The position numbers and the translations under genes were made by a program. This document shows positions 37,420 through 47,376 of a DNA stretch of 64,000 bases, piece after piece. The stretch is taken from the NCBI GenBank assembly GCA_900100325.1, contig LT629697.1:1733423-1797422 (forward strand), given 5' to 3'. The first letter of the stretch is position 1. Each line of letters begins with the position of its first letter. The notes beneath the pieces are model-generated. The model was given only the letters and a program-made list of their open reading frames with translations. It made no database searches and was not told where the DNA came from. Origin of the DNA: Frankineae bacterium MT45 (lineage in GTDB: Bacteria; Actinomycetota; Actinomycetes; Mycobacteriales; Jatrophihabitantaceae).

Positions 37420-38487
37420 TTGACGTCGACGTCCAGCACTTCGAGTCCTGTCAGCCAAAGCTCATCTGCCAGTGCCTCTGTCAGCTCTAGCCCCGTCTCC
37501 ACGACCTACGTCGTTCCGACGGACGTTGCGATGGTCTCGCTGCTCGGTTCCGGGGATGAGCTGCTGCGCGTAGTCGAACGCAGCCTCGACAGCGATATCC
37601 ACGTCCGCGGCAACGAGATCACCATCACCGGCGAGCCGGGGAACAACGCGATCGCGGCCCGCCTCCTCGACGAGCTGGTCGCGCTGGTCACCGGCGGAAA
37701 TCACCTCACCCCCGACGCGGTGAGCCGCTCGCTGGCCATGCTGACGGCCGACAACGGCGATCGACCGGCTGAGGTGCTGAGCCTCAATATCCTCTCGCGG
37801 CGCGGCAAGAACATCCGGCCGAAGACGGTGAATCAGAAGAATTACGTCGACGCCATCGACAAGAACACCGTCGTCTTCGGCATCGGCCCGGCCGGTACCG
37901 GGAAGACCTACCTGGCGGTGGCCAAAGCGGTGCAGGCGCTGCAGGCGAAGCAGGTCAGTCGCATCATCCTCACCCGTCCGGCCGTCGAGGCGGGGGAGCG
38001 GCTGGGGTTCCTCCCCGGCACGCTCTTCGACAAGATCGACCCGTACCTGCGGCCTCTCCTCGACGCCCTGCACGACATGCTCGACCCCGAGTCGATCCCG
38101 CGCCTCACCGCCGCCGGCACGATCGAGGTGGCGCCGCTGGCCTACATGCGGGGGCGGACGCTCAACGACGCGTTCATCATTCTCGACGAGGCCCAGAACA
38201 CGACACCCGAGCAGATGAAGATGTTCCTCACCCGTCTGGGGTTCGGCTCGAAGATGGTGGTCACCGGTGACGTCACCCAGGTCGACCTCCCCGGCGGCGC
38301 GAGCGGCCTGAAGGTGGTGCGGGAGATCCTCACCGACATCAATGACGTGCATTTCGCGAAGCTCTCCAGCTCGGACGTCGTCCGCCACCGTCTGGTCGGA
38401 GAGATCGTCGACGCCTACGAGCGGTACGACTCGAGCAACGCGATCGCCGCATCCTCCGGCGCCCACCGCGCCGCGCCGCGCCGGTAG
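37420..38487 (+). CDS. phoH: PhoH family ATPase
   Basis: From a TTG at 37420 the protein has a Ser/Thr-rich leader of about 35 residues, a KH-like region, and the PhoH domain with Walker [14 protein letters not shown], the [15 protein letters not shown] motif and Walker [13 protein letters not shown]. PhoH proteins are RNA-linked ATPases near ybeY and are suspected in rRNA processing. A possible -10 box TAGAAT (37377-37382) lies upstream, fitting this start; an internal ATG at 37531 is the other option. Confidence 0.92.
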   Translation: MTSTSSTSSPVSQSSSASASVSSSPVSTTYVVPTDVAMVSLLGSGDELLRVVERSLDSDIHVRGNEITITGEPGNNAIAARLLDELVALVTGGNHLTPDAVSRSLAMLTADNGDRPAEVLSLNILSRRGKNIRPKTVNQKNYVDAIDKNTVVFGIGPAGTGKTYLAVAKAVQALQAKQVSRIILTRPAVEAGERLGFLPGTLFDKIDPYLRPLLDALHDMLDPESIPRLTAAGTIEVAPLAYMRGRTLNDAFIILDEAQNTTPEQMKMFLTRLGFGSKMVVTGDVTQVDLPGGASGLKVVREILTDINDVHFAKLSSSDVVRHRLVGEIVDAYERYDSSNAIAASSGAHRAAPRR

Positions 38488-38509
38488 ACAGGACTCGGGT
38501 ATCCCTCGC

Positions 38510-39070
38510 ATGAGCATCGAAGTGAACAACGAATCAGGCATCGAGGTCGACGAGCTTGCGCTGCGGGAACTGAGCCGCTTCGTCCTGGACAAGCTGGGCA
38601 TCGATCCGCTGGCCGAGCTCTCGATCGTGCTGATGGACTCCGACTCCATGGCCGCCCTGCATGTGCAGTGGATGGACATCCCGGGGCCGACCGACGTGAT
38701 GTCCTTCCCGATGGACGGGGCGGACTCGCCGCCGGACCACAGTGATCTCTCCGGTCCCCGGGCCGCGGCGCCCCAGCAGCAGGTCGAGACCCTCCTCGGC
38801 GATGTGGTGCTCTGCCCGGAGGTGGCGGCCACCCAGGCCAAGGCGGCCGGTCACAGCACGGCCGCTGAGCTGCACCTGCTGACGACGCACGGCATCCTGC
38901 ATCTGCTTGGCTACGACCACGGCGATGCCGAGGAGGAGCGGGAGATGTTCGCCCGCCAGACCGAACTCCTCGCCGCGTGGTCAGCCAGTTCCGGACACGG
39001 ACCGATTAACGCCCCACTGCCGGGTACCGCCGGCGAGGTCCGTGCCTGGGCCCACTCTGATCCGACATGA
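38510..39070 (+). CDS. ybeY: Endoribonuclease YbeY (rRNA maturation factor)
   Basis: The 186-residue protein shows the zinc-binding motif [11 protein letters not shown] with ligand histidines 127, 131 and 137, plus the [11 protein letters not shown] segment. YbeY participates in 16S rRNA 3'-end maturation and 70S quality control. An ATG 22 bp after phoH is used as start. Its stop overlaps the next start by ATGA. The C-terminal 25 residues are variable. Confidence 0.96.
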   Translation: MSIEVNNESGIEVDELALRELSRFVLDKLGIDPLAELSIVLMDSDSMAALHVQWMDIPGPTDVMSFPMDGADSPPDHSDLSGPRAAAPQQQVETLLGDVVLCPEVAATQAKAAGHSTAAELHLLTTHGILHLLGYDHGDAEEEREMFARQTELLAAWSASSGHGPINAPLPGTAGEVRAWAHSDPT

Positions 39071-40464
39071 GCCAATCCGATGTGATCGTCCTTGTCGTGG
39101 CCATCCTGCTGGTGCCACTGGCCGGGGGCCTGGCCTGCGTCGACTCGGCGCTCGCCCGCGTCTCGGTAGCCCGTGTCGACGAGCTGGCCCGCGAGGGGCG
39201 ACGAGGGGCCAAGAAGCTGGCCCTCGTGGTGGCCGACCGGGCCCGCTACACGAACCTGTTGATGCTGCTCCAGATGACCTGCGAGCTCACCTCGACCGTG
39301 CTCGTCACTATCGTGGCCCGCGCGCAGTTCGGCGAGCAGTGGCCGGTGACGGTGCTGATCATCGCGGTGATGGTGGTGGCGAACTACGTGCTGGTCGGGG
39401 TCGGGCCGCGCACCATCGGCCGGCAGCACCCGTACCAGGTCTCCCTGCTCTCGGCCAGTTCGGTGCGCCTCCTCGGACGGGTCTTCGGCCCGCTGGCCTC
39501 CCTGCTCATCGTGCTCGGCAACGCGGTCACCCCGGGGAAGGGCTTCCGTGAGGGGCCATTCTCGTCCGAGGTCGAGCTGCGTGAGCTCGTTGATATCGCC
39601 GAGAGTCGGGGCGTCGTCGAGCATGACGAGCGCGAGATGATCCAGTCGGTCTTCGAGCTCGGTGACACCATCGCCCGCGAGGTGATGGTGCCGCGCACCG
39701 AGCTGGTCTACATCGAGCGCACCAAGACGGTGCCGCAGGCGCTGGCCCTCGCGCTACGCAGTGGATTCTCGCGGATCCCGGTCACCGACGAGAACATCGA
39801 CGACATCATCGGTGTCGTCTACCTGAAGGATCTGGCCCGCCGCGCCCAGGACGCCGACCGGGCCCGGATCACCACGGTGGACGAGGTGATGCGCGTCCCG
39901 GTCTACGTCCCCGAGTCGAAGCCGGTGGACGAGCTGCTGCGGGAGATGCAGGTGCATCGCACGCACATCTCGATCGTCATCGACGAGTACGGCGGCACCG
40001 CTGGTCTGGTCACCATCGAGGACATCCTGGAGGAGATCGTCGGTGAGATCGCCGACGAGTACGACAACGAGCGCCCGCCGATCGAACGGATCGACGCCGA
40101 CACCGCGCGGGTCACCGCCCGGCTGGCCGTGGAGGATCTAGCCTCGCTCTTCAACGTCGATCTCCCCGATCGCGACGACGTCGAGACGGTCGGCGGTCTG
40201 CTGGCCGAGAGCCTCGGCACCGTACCGATTCCAGGCTCCACGGCGACCATTCGCGGTCTGGAACTCACCGCGGAGAGCGTCGGCGGACGGCGCAATCGCA
40301 TCGACACGGTGCTGGTGCGCCGGCTGGAGACGCCGGAGGATGACGACGACTCCGATTCGACAACGCCCCGCTCGGGCCGGGAGGATCGTGGCAGCCGGGA
40401 AGAACGCAGCCGGCGCGACGATGACAAGGTGTCGAATTCTTCAGGAAAAGGTGAGCGAAAGTGA
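39067..40464 (+). CDS. Hemolysin-family CNNM/CorC transporter-associated protein (DUF21-CBS-CorC_HlyC)
   Basis: The 465-residue protein has an N-terminal DUF21 membrane domain ([39 protein letters not shown]), paired CBS domains ([39 protein letters not shown]) and a CorC/HlyC C-terminal domain. Relatives are involved in Mg2+/Co2+ efflux. It is translationally coupled to ybeY upstream (ATGA) and to the next gene (GTGA). The C-terminal 45 residues are a charged, disordered tail. Confidence 0.93.
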   Translation: MSQSDVIVLVVAILLVPLAGGLACVDSALARVSVARVDELAREGRRGAKKLALVVADRARYTNLLMLLQMTCELTSTVLVTIVARAQFGEQWPVTVLIIAVMVVANYVLVGVGPRTIGRQHPYQVSLLSASSVRLLGRVFGPLASLLIVLGNAVTPGKGFREGPFSSEVELRELVDIAESRGVVEHDEREMIQSVFELGDTIAREVMVPRTELVYIERTKTVPQALALALRSGFSRIPVTDENIDDIIGVVYLKDLARRAQDADRARITTVDEVMRVPVYVPESKPVDELLREMQVHRTHISIVIDEYGGTAGLVTIEDILEEIVGEIADEYDNERPPIERIDADTARVTARLAVEDLASLFNVDLPDRDDVETVGGLLAESLGTVPIPGSTATIRGLELTAESVGGRRNRIDTVLVRRLETPEDDDDSDSTTPRSGREDRGSREERSRRDDDKVSNSSGKGERK

Positions 40465-40787
40465 CTGAGCTGACAGCCGAGGACGCGAAGCTGGTGACCC
40501 TGGCCAGATCGGCCCGGGCCCGCAGCCGGGCCGATCAGGGTGCGGCCGTCCGGGATTCGGACGGCCGCACTTATGTCGCCTCCACTGTCTGGCTTCCCTC
40601 ACTCTCGCTCTCCGCGCTGCAGCTGGCGGTGGCGATGGCCGCATCCTCCGGGGTGAACAAGCTGGAGGCTGCCGTCATCCTCGGCGAGTGGACCACGGAC
40701 GAGCCGGGGATCTCCGCCGCTCGCGAGCTGGCCCCGAACATCGTTATTTTTACGGCTGATCCCTCCGGAGCTGTCGCGCCGGTGTAG
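40461..40787 (+). CDS. Cytidine-deaminase-like protein lacking catalytic motifs
   Basis: A 108-residue protein between the HlyC-like gene and era, where actinobacteria usually have a small protein annotated as cytidine deaminase (Rv2365c-type). The segments [16 protein letters not shown] and [19 protein letters not shown] recall that fold, but the HAE and PCxxC zinc ligands are absent (there is no cysteine at all). It is probably a non-catalytic derivative of unknown role. The GTG start overlaps the upstream stop by four bases. Confidence 0.8.
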   Translation: MTELTAEDAKLVTLARSARARSRADQGAAVRDSDGRTYVASTVWLPSLSLSALQLAVAMAASSGVNKLEAAVILGEWTTDEPGISAARELAPNIVIFTADPSGAVAPV

Positions 40788-40811
40788 GGCTGCCGCCGAC
40801 GTCGCCGCTCG

Positions 40812-41594
40812 TTAGGCCAGCAGGTCCGGGAGGGCGTCGATGACACTCTGCCAGGCTGGATCGGCGACGTCGATGAGCTCCATGTGCCCGCCCGGCATGT
40901 CGGCCAGCACTGCGTCGACACCGGCCGTGCGGGCGGCCCGGACATACTCTTCGCTCTGACTGAAGGGCACGTCCTCGTCGTCGTGGCCGTGCACGCAGAG
41001 CACCCGCGCATCGATCGGCAGCTGCTGCACGGGATCGGCCACCGAGTAACGCTGGGGAACCTGCTCCGGGGAGCCGCCGAGGAGGTCGATGACGGCGCCG
41101 TTGCCGACGCCGGTGGTCGCAGCCCGGGCCAGGCAGAGCACGCCGGCCTGGGCCACAGCGGCGCTCACCCGCACCCGCGGCTCCGCGCCCGGCAGTACCG
41201 ACCGCCCGGCGGCCCAGGTCGCCAGGTGCCCGCCGGCCGAGTGCCCGACGGTGACAACCCGGTCGAGATCCAGTGCGAACTCGTCGGCCAATTCGGCCAG
41301 CAGGTCGATGCCGGCCGCGACGTCGTCGAGGGTCTGCGGCCACCCACCGCCGCCGCCGCTCCCGCTGCCGACCCGGCGGTACTCGAGATTCCAGGCGACC
41401 CAGCCGCGGGCGGCCAGGTCGATCGCGAGCGGGCGGCCGAGGCCCAAGTTGTACCGGCTGCGCCAGAACCCACCGTGGATGACCACGACGGTGCCGGGGC
41501 GCCGCTCGCCGGTCGGCAGGTACAGCTCGCCGAACTGGGACGGCCCCTCCCCGTACGGGTACCGGCGGGGATTGCTCGAGGCGGCAGCGGTCAT
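40812..41594 (-). CDS. Alpha/beta hydrolase
   Basis: The 260-residue protein carries the oxyanion motif VVVIHGGFWRSRYN, the nucleophile elbow GHSAGGHLATWAAG and a late Asp/His pair (HGHDDEDVPFSQS; GGHMELID), giving a complete Ser-Asp-His triad. It resembles BD-FAE/prolyl oligopeptidase-like esterases; the substrate is unknown. It is inserted antisense between the deaminase-like gene and era, breaking a conserved actinobacterial junction. Confidence 0.9.
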   Translation of the reverse strand: MTAAASSNPRRYPYGEGPSQFGELYLPTGERRPGTVVVIHGGFWRSRYNLGLGRPLAIDLAARGWVAWNLEYRRVGSGSGGGGGWPQTLDDVAAGIDLLAELADEFALDLDRVVTVGHSAGGHLATWAAGRSVLPGAEPRVRVSAAVAQAGVLCLARAATTGVGNGAVIDLLGGSPEQVPQRYSVADPVQQLPIDARVLCVHGHDDEDVPFSQSEEYVRAARTAGVDAVLADMPGGHMELIDVADPAWQSVIDALPDLLA

Positions 41595-41650
41595 CCCGCC
41601 ATTCTCGCCGGAGTCCCGGGCCGGCGCGCGGGCGTGGGAGACTTAGGCAC

Positions 41651-42541
41651 GTGTCAAGTTTTCGTTCCGGTTTCTGCTGCTTCGTAGGACGTCCCAATGC
41701 GGGGAAGTCCACCCTCACCAACGCCCTGGTGGGCAGCAAGATCGTGATCACCAGCGACAAGCCGCAGACCACCCGTCATGCCGTGCGGGGAATCGTCAAT
41801 CGCCCGCACGCGCAACTGATCGTCGTCGACACCCCTGGGCTGCACCGTCCGCGCACCCTCCTCGGGCAGCGACTCAATGACGTCGTCCACGACACCCTGG
41901 CCGATGTCGACGTCATCGGGTTCTGCCTGCCGGCCAACGAGAAGATCGGCCCCGGCGACCGCTACATCGCGGCCGAGTTGGCCAAGCTCAACAAGACAGT
42001 CATCGCCATCGTCACCAAGACCGATGCGGCGAAAAAGGCTGAGGTCGGCGCGCAGTTGCTGGCCGTCAGCCAGCTCGGCGACTTCGCCGAGATCGTCCCC
42101 GTCTCGGCCGTCTCCGGCGCCCAGGTCGAACTGCTGGCCGACCTCTTCGCGGCCCGGATGCCCGAAGGGCCGGCCCTTTACCCCAACGACGTCCTCACCG
42201 ACTCCGAGGACGAGGACCGGATGGCCGAACTCATCCGGGAGGCCGCACTGGACGGCGTCTTCGACGAGTTGCCGCACTCGATCGCCGTCACCATCGAGGA
42301 GATGCGCCCGCGGGCCAACAACCCCGACATCACCGAGATCTTCGCGACGATCCACCTTGAGCGGGACAGCCAGAAGGGCATCATGATCGGGCACAAGGGG
42401 GCCCGGTTGAAGCAGATCGGGATCACCTCACGCCAGGGGATCGAGGAACTGATCGGCGGAAAGGTTCACCTGGACCTGCACATCTCGGTGATGGCCGAGT
42501 GGCAGCGGGACCCCAAGAAGCTCGATCGGCTGGGCTTCTAA
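41651..42541 (+). CDS. era: GTPase Era
   Basis: The 296-residue protein has G1 GRPNAGKSTLTNAL, G2 TTRHAVRG, G3 DTPGLH and G4 TKTD, then a KH domain (GIMIGHKGARLKQIGI). Era binds the 3' end of 16S rRNA and couples ribosome assembly to growth. The start is GTG. Usually era is co-transcribed with upstream ybeY genes, but here the antisense hydrolase intervenes, so it must have its own promoter in the 56-bp gap. Confidence 0.97.
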   Translation: MSSFRSGFCCFVGRPNAGKSTLTNALVGSKIVITSDKPQTTRHAVRGIVNRPHAQLIVVDTPGLHRPRTLLGQRLNDVVHDTLADVDVIGFCLPANEKIGPGDRYIAAELAKLNKTVIAIVTKTDAAKKAEVGAQLLAVSQLGDFAEIVPVSAVSGAQVELLADLFAARMPEGPALYPNDVLTDSEDEDRMAELIREAALDGVFDELPHSIAVTIEEMRPRANNPDITEIFATIHLERDSQKGIMIGHKGARLKQIGITSRQGIEELIGGKVHLDLHISVMAEWQRDPKKLDRLGF

Positions 42542-42549
42542 GCAGCGAG

Positions 42550-43773
42550 ATGCTCGAAAATTACCGCGCGGTCTTCCGTACACCCGGTAGTGCCGCGTTC
42601 TGCGCGGCAGCCTTCGTCATGCGCGCGTCGATCGCCCTGTACCCGCTCGGGCTGGTGCTGCTGATCTCGCTGCGGACCGGGCACTACACCTTCGCCGGAG
42701 TCCTCTCCGGGATCTACGTCATCTCCTCCGGCGCCGGCAACCCGGTGCTCGGGCGCTTCGTCGACCGTTACGGGCAGACCCGACTGCTGGTGCCGATCAC
42801 CCTGATCCACGTGACGGCGATGGGCACCATGGCGCTGCTGGCCGAGCTCAACGCTCCGGACTGGACACTGATCGCGCCGACCGCGATCGGTGGCTTCTTC
42901 TACCTGGCCGTCGGTTCCCTGGTGCGCGCCCGTTGGTCGTATGTGCTGAACAACCAGGCCCAGTTGACGACGGCCTACTCGCTCGAAGCGACGCTGGACG
43001 AGCTCATCTTCGTGCTCGGGCCGGTCATCGCGACGGTGGTCGCCACCCAACTCGACCCGACGCTGGTGCCCGTCCTCGGCTGCGTGCTCGTCGGCGGTGG
43101 CGCGATCTGGCTGTCGCGACTCACTGGCAGCGCACCACCGCCGCACCCAGAAGGCAGCGAGCGCACTCGCTCCGCACTGCGCTTCCGCGGGATGCCGCTG
43201 GTCTTCGCGGCGATGCTCTTCACCGGCGGGTTCTTCGCCAGCACCGAGATCACCATCATCGCGTTCTGCGGTCAGCGTGGCTCCACCGGCATCAGCGGCG
43301 CGGTGCTGGCCTGCTTCTCGCTAGGGAGCGCCTCGGCCGGATTCATCTACGGCGCCCGGCACTGGGCGCTGCCGCTGCTGCGCCGCTTCCGGTGGCAGAG
43401 CATCCTCTTCGGTGCGATGCCGGTGCTGCTGCTGCTGGCCGACAGCATCCCCGTGCTCGCGCTCATCGCCTTCGTCGTCGGGCTGGCCACCGCCCCGCTG
43501 CTGATCACGGCCTTCGGCCTGGTCGAGCGGATCGTCCCGGACCGGGTCCTCACCGAGGGAATGGCCTGGATGACGACCGGGTTGAGCCTCGGGTACGGGC
43601 TCTTCGCCGGTGTGGTCGGCCGCATCGCCGACGCCGAGGGCGCTCGCCAGGCCTTCGCCGTGGCCATCGGCTGCGGGCTGCTGGAGGCGCTGGCCGCCTT
43701 CGGTGCCTACACGATGCTGCGCCATGCCCCGCTGCCCGGCGACGCCGCCGACGCGGCGGCCCTCTCGGCCTGA
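42550..43773 (+). CDS. MFS transporter
   Basis: A 407-residue protein with about 12 hydrophobic helices, a major-facilitator loop after helix 2 (GRFVDRYGQTRLLVPITL), and a Pro/Glu-rich cytoplasmic loop in the middle (PPPHPEGSERTRSALR). It is probably an exporter of small molecules. The ATG at 42550 starts 8 bp after the era stop; an earlier in-frame start would overlap era. The substrate is unknown. Confidence 0.88.
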   Translation: MLENYRAVFRTPGSAAFCAAAFVMRASIALYPLGLVLLISLRTGHYTFAGVLSGIYVISSGAGNPVLGRFVDRYGQTRLLVPITLIHVTAMGTMALLAELNAPDWTLIAPTAIGGFFYLAVGSLVRARWSYVLNNQAQLTTAYSLEATLDELIFVLGPVIATVVATQLDPTLVPVLGCVLVGGGAIWLSRLTGSAPPPHPEGSERTRSALRFRGMPLVFAAMLFTGGFFASTEITIIAFCGQRGSTGISGAVLACFSLGSASAGFIYGARHWALPLLRRFRWQSILFGAMPVLLLLADSIPVLALIAFVVGLATAPLLITAFGLVERIVPDRVLTEGMAWMTTGLSLGYGLFAGVVGRIADAEGARQAFAVAIGCGLLEALAAFGAYTMLRHAPLPGDAADAAALSA

Positions 43774-43848
43774 CCGTGCGTCTGGTCTCACCGCTTCACC
43801 TGTCCGCGCCTACCGACCTCTGTCCGACCCCGATGGGAGGATGCAACT

Positions 43849-44610
43849 GTGCCGCTCTACCGAGACGAGGCGGTCGTGCTGCGCGTCCACAAGCTGGGCG
43901 AGGCCGACCGTATCGTCACGCTGCTCACCCGCCGGCACGGCCGGGTCCGGGCGGTCGGCAAGGGTGTACGCCGCACCAATTCCCGGTTCGGGGCGCGGCT
44001 GGAGCCGGGCAGCCATGTCGACGTGCAGTTCCACACCCGGCACAACCCGGAGCAGGCGGTATCGGGCAACTCCTCGCGCGGGCTGGACCTGGTAACCCAG
44101 ACCGAGTCCATCGGTGCCTTCGGAGCCCAGCTGGCCAACGACTACCCGCGCTGGACGGCGGCGTCGGCCATCTGCGAGACCAGCGAGCGCCTCACCGAAG
44201 AGGGGGAGCCGGCGCTGCGGCTCTACCTGCTGGTGGTCGGGGCGCTCCGCGCGCTGGTCGAGCGGGAGCACGACCCGAGCCTCGTCCTTGACGCCTTCTT
44301 CATCCGGGCCACGGCAAACGCCGGATGGGAGCCGGCGCTGCAGGAGTGCGCCGTCTGCTCCGAACCCGGGCCGCACAGCTGGTTCAACGTGCAGGCCGGC
44401 GGGGTGGTCTGCAACGACTGCCGGCCGAGCGGCTCCAACCGTCCGCAGCCGGCCACCTTGGCGCTGATGATCGCGCTGCTGTCGGGGAATTGGGCGGTCG
44501 CCGACGCCAGCGAGGCCTCTCCTCGCAAGGAGGCCAGCGGCCTGATCGCCGCGCATCTGCAGTGGCACCTGGAGCGTGGCCTGCGCTCGCTGCCCCTCGT
44601 CGACCGCTGA
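43849..44610 (+). CDS. recO: DNA repair protein RecO
   Basis: The 253-residue protein has the RecO OB-fold N-terminus (DEAVVLRVHKLGEADRIVTLLTR as recognisable, with GRVRAVGKGVRR) and a C-terminal zinc site with cysteine pairs (CAVCSEP; CNDCRP). RecO loads RecA onto SSB-coated DNA in the RecFOR pathway. The GTG start follows a GGGAGGA site at good spacing. Repeat copy C lies 20 bp after the stop, before uppS. Confidence 0.96.
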   Translation: MPLYRDEAVVLRVHKLGEADRIVTLLTRRHGRVRAVGKGVRRTNSRFGARLEPGSHVDVQFHTRHNPEQAVSGNSSRGLDLVTQTESIGAFGAQLANDYPRWTAASAICETSERLTEEGEPALRLYLLVVGALRALVEREHDPSLVLDAFFIRATANAGWEPALQECAVCSEPGPHSWFNVQAGGVVCNDCRPSGSNRPQPATLALMIALLSGNWAVADASEASPRKEASGLIAAHLQWHLERGLRSLPLVDR

Positions 44611-44630
44611 CCGGATCCCGCCCGCCGGGC

Positions 44631-44682
44631 CAACGCTCCTGCCATTTCGACGCCAGGGCGACCGTATGGCAGGAGCATTCGC
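44631..44682 (+). repeat. 52-bp dispersed inverted-repeat element, copy C
   Basis: It matches copies A and B at about 43 of 52 positions. In the stem TCCTGCCAT pairs with ATGGCAGGA; the G to A change in the left arm keeps pairing with the right arm, which suggests the stem is under selection. It lies in the recO-uppS gap just after the recO stop. Confidence 0.8.
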
Positions 44683-44712
44683 CGGGAGCGGTGCTTGAAC
44701 TACGGTGATTGC

Positions 44713-45564
44713 GTGGCCGCGAACTCCTCCAGCACCGACCGACGATCCTCATCGACCAGTCGCTGGCCCGACCCGCCGCCGCACCCATCGGGCGCCAAGG
44801 CCCCGGAGATCGGCAAGCAGTTCGTCCCCAAGCACGTCGCCGTGGTGATGGACGGCAACGGACGCTGGGCCCAGCAGCGCGGGCTGCCCCGCACAGAGGG
44901 GCACAAGGCGGGCGAAGCGGCGCTGCTGGACGTGCTGCACGGCGCGATGGAGATCGGCATCTCGACCGTCTCGGCCTATGCCTTCTCGACCGAGAACTGG
45001 CGCCGCTCGCCCGAGGAGGTGCGCTTCCTGATGGGCTTCAACAAGGACGTGATTCGCCGCCGCCGGGACGAGCTGAACGCGCTCGGTGTGCACATCCGGT
45101 GGGCCGGACGCCGCCCCCGGCTCTGGCGCTCGGTGATCGACCAACTCGAGGACGCCGAGGAGGTGACCCGCGGAAATGACCGCCTCACCCTGCAGTTCTG
45201 CGTGAACTACGGCGGCCGGGCCGAGATCGTCGACGCGGTCCGCGAGATCAGCCGGCAGGCGGCCGCCGGAAAGCTGAACCCGGCCAAGATCGACGAGCGG
45301 ACGATCAGCGAGCACCTCTACGAGCCTGACCTGGGCGACGTCGACCTCTTCATCCGCACCAGCGGCGAGCAGCGGACCTCGAACTTCCTGCTCTGGCAGT
45401 CGGCGTACGCCGAACTGGCCTTCGTCGACACGCCCTGGCCCGCCTTCGACCGCCGGCACCTCTGGCAGGCCTGCCTCGACTACGCCTCCCGGGACCGGCG
45501 CTTCGGCGCCGCCGGGCCGGTCGAGCCCATCAATACCGACGCCGCCTCCGGGATCAACCCGTGA
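44713..45564 (+). CDS. uppS: Isoprenyl transferase (undecaprenyl/decaprenyl diphosphate synthase)
   Basis: A cis-prenyltransferase with the catalytic aspartate in [14 protein letters not shown], the AFSTENWRR segment, and the [15 protein letters not shown] signature. It makes the polyprenyl carrier for cell-wall precursors. The GTG at 44713 has GGTGA upstream; the TTG at 44695 would add six residues. A 30-residue Ser/Pro-rich extension precedes the conserved domain. Its stop overlaps the next start (GTGA). Confidence 0.95.
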   Translation: MAANSSSTDRRSSSTSRWPDPPPHPSGAKAPEIGKQFVPKHVAVVMDGNGRWAQQRGLPRTEGHKAGEAALLDVLHGAMEIGISTVSAYAFSTENWRRSPEEVRFLMGFNKDVIRRRRDELNALGVHIRWAGRRPRLWRSVIDQLEDAEEVTRGNDRLTLQFCVNYGGRAEIVDAVREISRQAAAGKLNPAKIDERTISEHLYEPDLGDVDLFIRTSGEQRTSNFLLWQSAYAELAFVDTPWPAFDRRHLWQACLDYASRDRRFGAAGPVEPINTDAASGINP

Positions 45565-45881
45565 TCTCGGTTACGCACTTTGACCCGGCCGGCGACGAGA
45601 CGTTCGCCGAACGGGCCCAGGCCGCGCTCGCCGCCCTCGCCGCCCGCCCCGGCTACGTGGGCGGCAGCCTCGGTCGCTCCACCGACGACGACGGCCAGTG
45701 GGTCATCGTCACCGAGTGGGCCGACGTCGGCTCCTACCGGCGCGCGCTCGGCGGGTTCGAGGTGAAGATGCTGGCCACCCCGCTGCTGGCGCAGGCCATC
45801 GACCAGCCCAGCTCGTTCGAGCAGTTGGTACTCATCGACGCCGACCAGCAGGTGACGCTGCGGCGCAGCGACCGGGCCTGA
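45561..45881 (+). CDS. Antibiotic biosynthesis monooxygenase (ABM) domain protein
   Basis: The 106-residue protein is predicted as a dimeric alpha+beta barrel: [45 protein letters not shown]-fold proteins include monooxygenases and haem-degrading enzymes, but no specific catalytic residues can be assigned. It is translationally coupled to uppS. Its role next to a polyprenyl synthase is unclear. Confidence 0.8.
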   Translation: MISVTHFDPAGDETFAERAQAALAALAARPGYVGGSLGRSTDDDGQWVIVTEWADVGSYRRALGGFEVKMLATPLLAQAIDQPSSFEQLVLIDADQQVTLRRSDRA

Positions 45882-45993
45882 CCGGCTCCGGCTCGGGACG
45901 CTGACGCAGTCGCCCTGAGCGGCTGACGAGTTGGCGTCGACCGATATCCTTCATTTGTTCTACCAATGCGTCACTGCCACTGATGGAGAAGCT

Positions 45994-47376
45994 GTGCCCG
46001 CCGATCGCAACGACAACGTAGTCAACCTCGCCAAGAAGCGGGGTTTTGTCTTCCCGTCCAGCGAGATCTACGGCGGAACCCGCTCGGCCTGGGACTACGG
46101 TCCGCTCGGCGTGGAGCTGAAGGAGAACGTCCGCCGGCAGTGGTGGCGGGCGATGGTCACCTCACGGGAGGACGTCGTCGGCCTGGACTCGGCCGTCATC
46201 CTCGCCACGGACGTCTGGAAGGCCTCAGGTCACCTCGAGACGTTCACCGATCCGCTGACGGAGTGCACCAGCTGCCACAAGCGCTACCGGGCCGACCACC
46301 TCGAGGAGGAGTACGAGGCTCGCAAGGGCCGCCTTCCGGAGAACGGACTGGCCGACATTCCCTGCCCGAACTGCGGCAACCGCAACACCTGGACCGAGCC
46401 GCGCCCCTTCTCCGGGATGCTGAAGACCTTCCTCGGCCCGATCGAGGACGAGTCCGGCGTGCACTACCTGCGCCCGGAGACGGCCCAGGGCATCTTCCTG
46501 AACTTCAAGAACATCTCCCGCACGGCCCGAAAGAAGCCACCCTTCGGCATCGCGCAGACGGGCAAGAGCTTCCGCAACGAGATCACCCCCGGCAACTTCA
46601 TCTTCCGCACCCGCGAGTTCGAGCAGATGGAGATGGAGTTCTTCGTCGAGCCCGGCACCGACGAGCAGTGGCACGAGTACTGGCTGCAGGAGCGCTGGAA
46701 CTGGTACCTGGGTCTGGGCATCAACCCGGACAACCTGCGCTACTTCGAGCACCCGAAAGAGAAGCTCAGTCACTACTCGACGCGCACCGTCGACATCGAG
46801 TACCGCTTCCAGTTCGGCGGGTCTGAGTTCGCCGAGCTAGAGGGCATAGCCAACCGCACCGACTTCGACCTGAAGACGCACTCGGAGCACTCCGGCACCG
46901 ACCTGAGCTACCTCGACACCGAGACCAACGAGCGCTGGACGCCCTACGTCATCGAGCCGGCGGCGGGCCTCACCCGGGCCGTGCTGGCTTTCCTTCTCGA
47001 CGCATACACCGAGGACGAGGCGCCCAACGCCAAGGGCGTGATGGAGAAGCGCACCGTCCTCAAGCTCGATCGGCGGCTGGCCCCGGTGAAGGTGGCGGTG
47101 CTGCCGCTATCGCGCAACGCCGACCTCTCGCCCAAGGCCCGGGAGCTGGCGGCGACGCTGCGCCAGCACTGGAACATCGAGTTCGACGACGCCCAGGCGA
47201 TCGGCAAGCGCTACCGCCGCCAGGACGAGATCGGCACGCCGTTCTGCGTCACCGTCGACTTCGAGACGCTCGAGGACAACGCGGTGACCATCCGGGAGCG
47301 TGACTCGATGGCCCAGGAGCGCATCGCGATCGATCAGGTCGAGTCCTACCTGGCGGCGCGGCTGATCGGCTGCTGA
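45994..47376 (+). CDS. glyS: Glycyl-tRNA synthetase (dimeric type)
   Basis: The 460-residue class II synthetase begins [19 protein letters not shown] and has motif 2 ([22 protein letters not shown]), the zinc-like [17 protein letters not shown] insertion, motif 3 ([12 protein letters not shown]) and an anticodon-binding domain. A GTG with the GGAGAA site is chosen; in-frame codons extend 21 residues upstream to 45931 but look non-family. It overlaps dusB by one base. Confidence 0.97.
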   Translation: MPADRNDNVVNLAKKRGFVFPSSEIYGGTRSAWDYGPLGVELKENVRRQWWRAMVTSREDVVGLDSAVILATDVWKASGHLETFTDPLTECTSCHKRYRADHLEEEYEARKGRLPENGLADIPCPNCGNRNTWTEPRPFSGMLKTFLGPIEDESGVHYLRPETAQGIFLNFKNISRTARKKPPFGIAQTGKSFRNEITPGNFIFRTREFEQMEMEFFVEPGTDEQWHEYWLQERWNWYLGLGINPDNLRYFEHPKEKLSHYSTRTVDIEYRFQFGGSEFAELEGIANRTDFDLKTHSEHSGTDLSYLDTETNERWTPYVIEPAAGLTRAVLAFLLDAYTEDEAPNAKGVMEKRTVLKLDRRLAPVKVAVLPLSRNADLSPKARELAATLRQHWNIEFDDAQAIGKRYRRQDEIGTPFCVTVDFETLEDNAVTIRERDSMAQERIAIDQVESYLAARLIGC

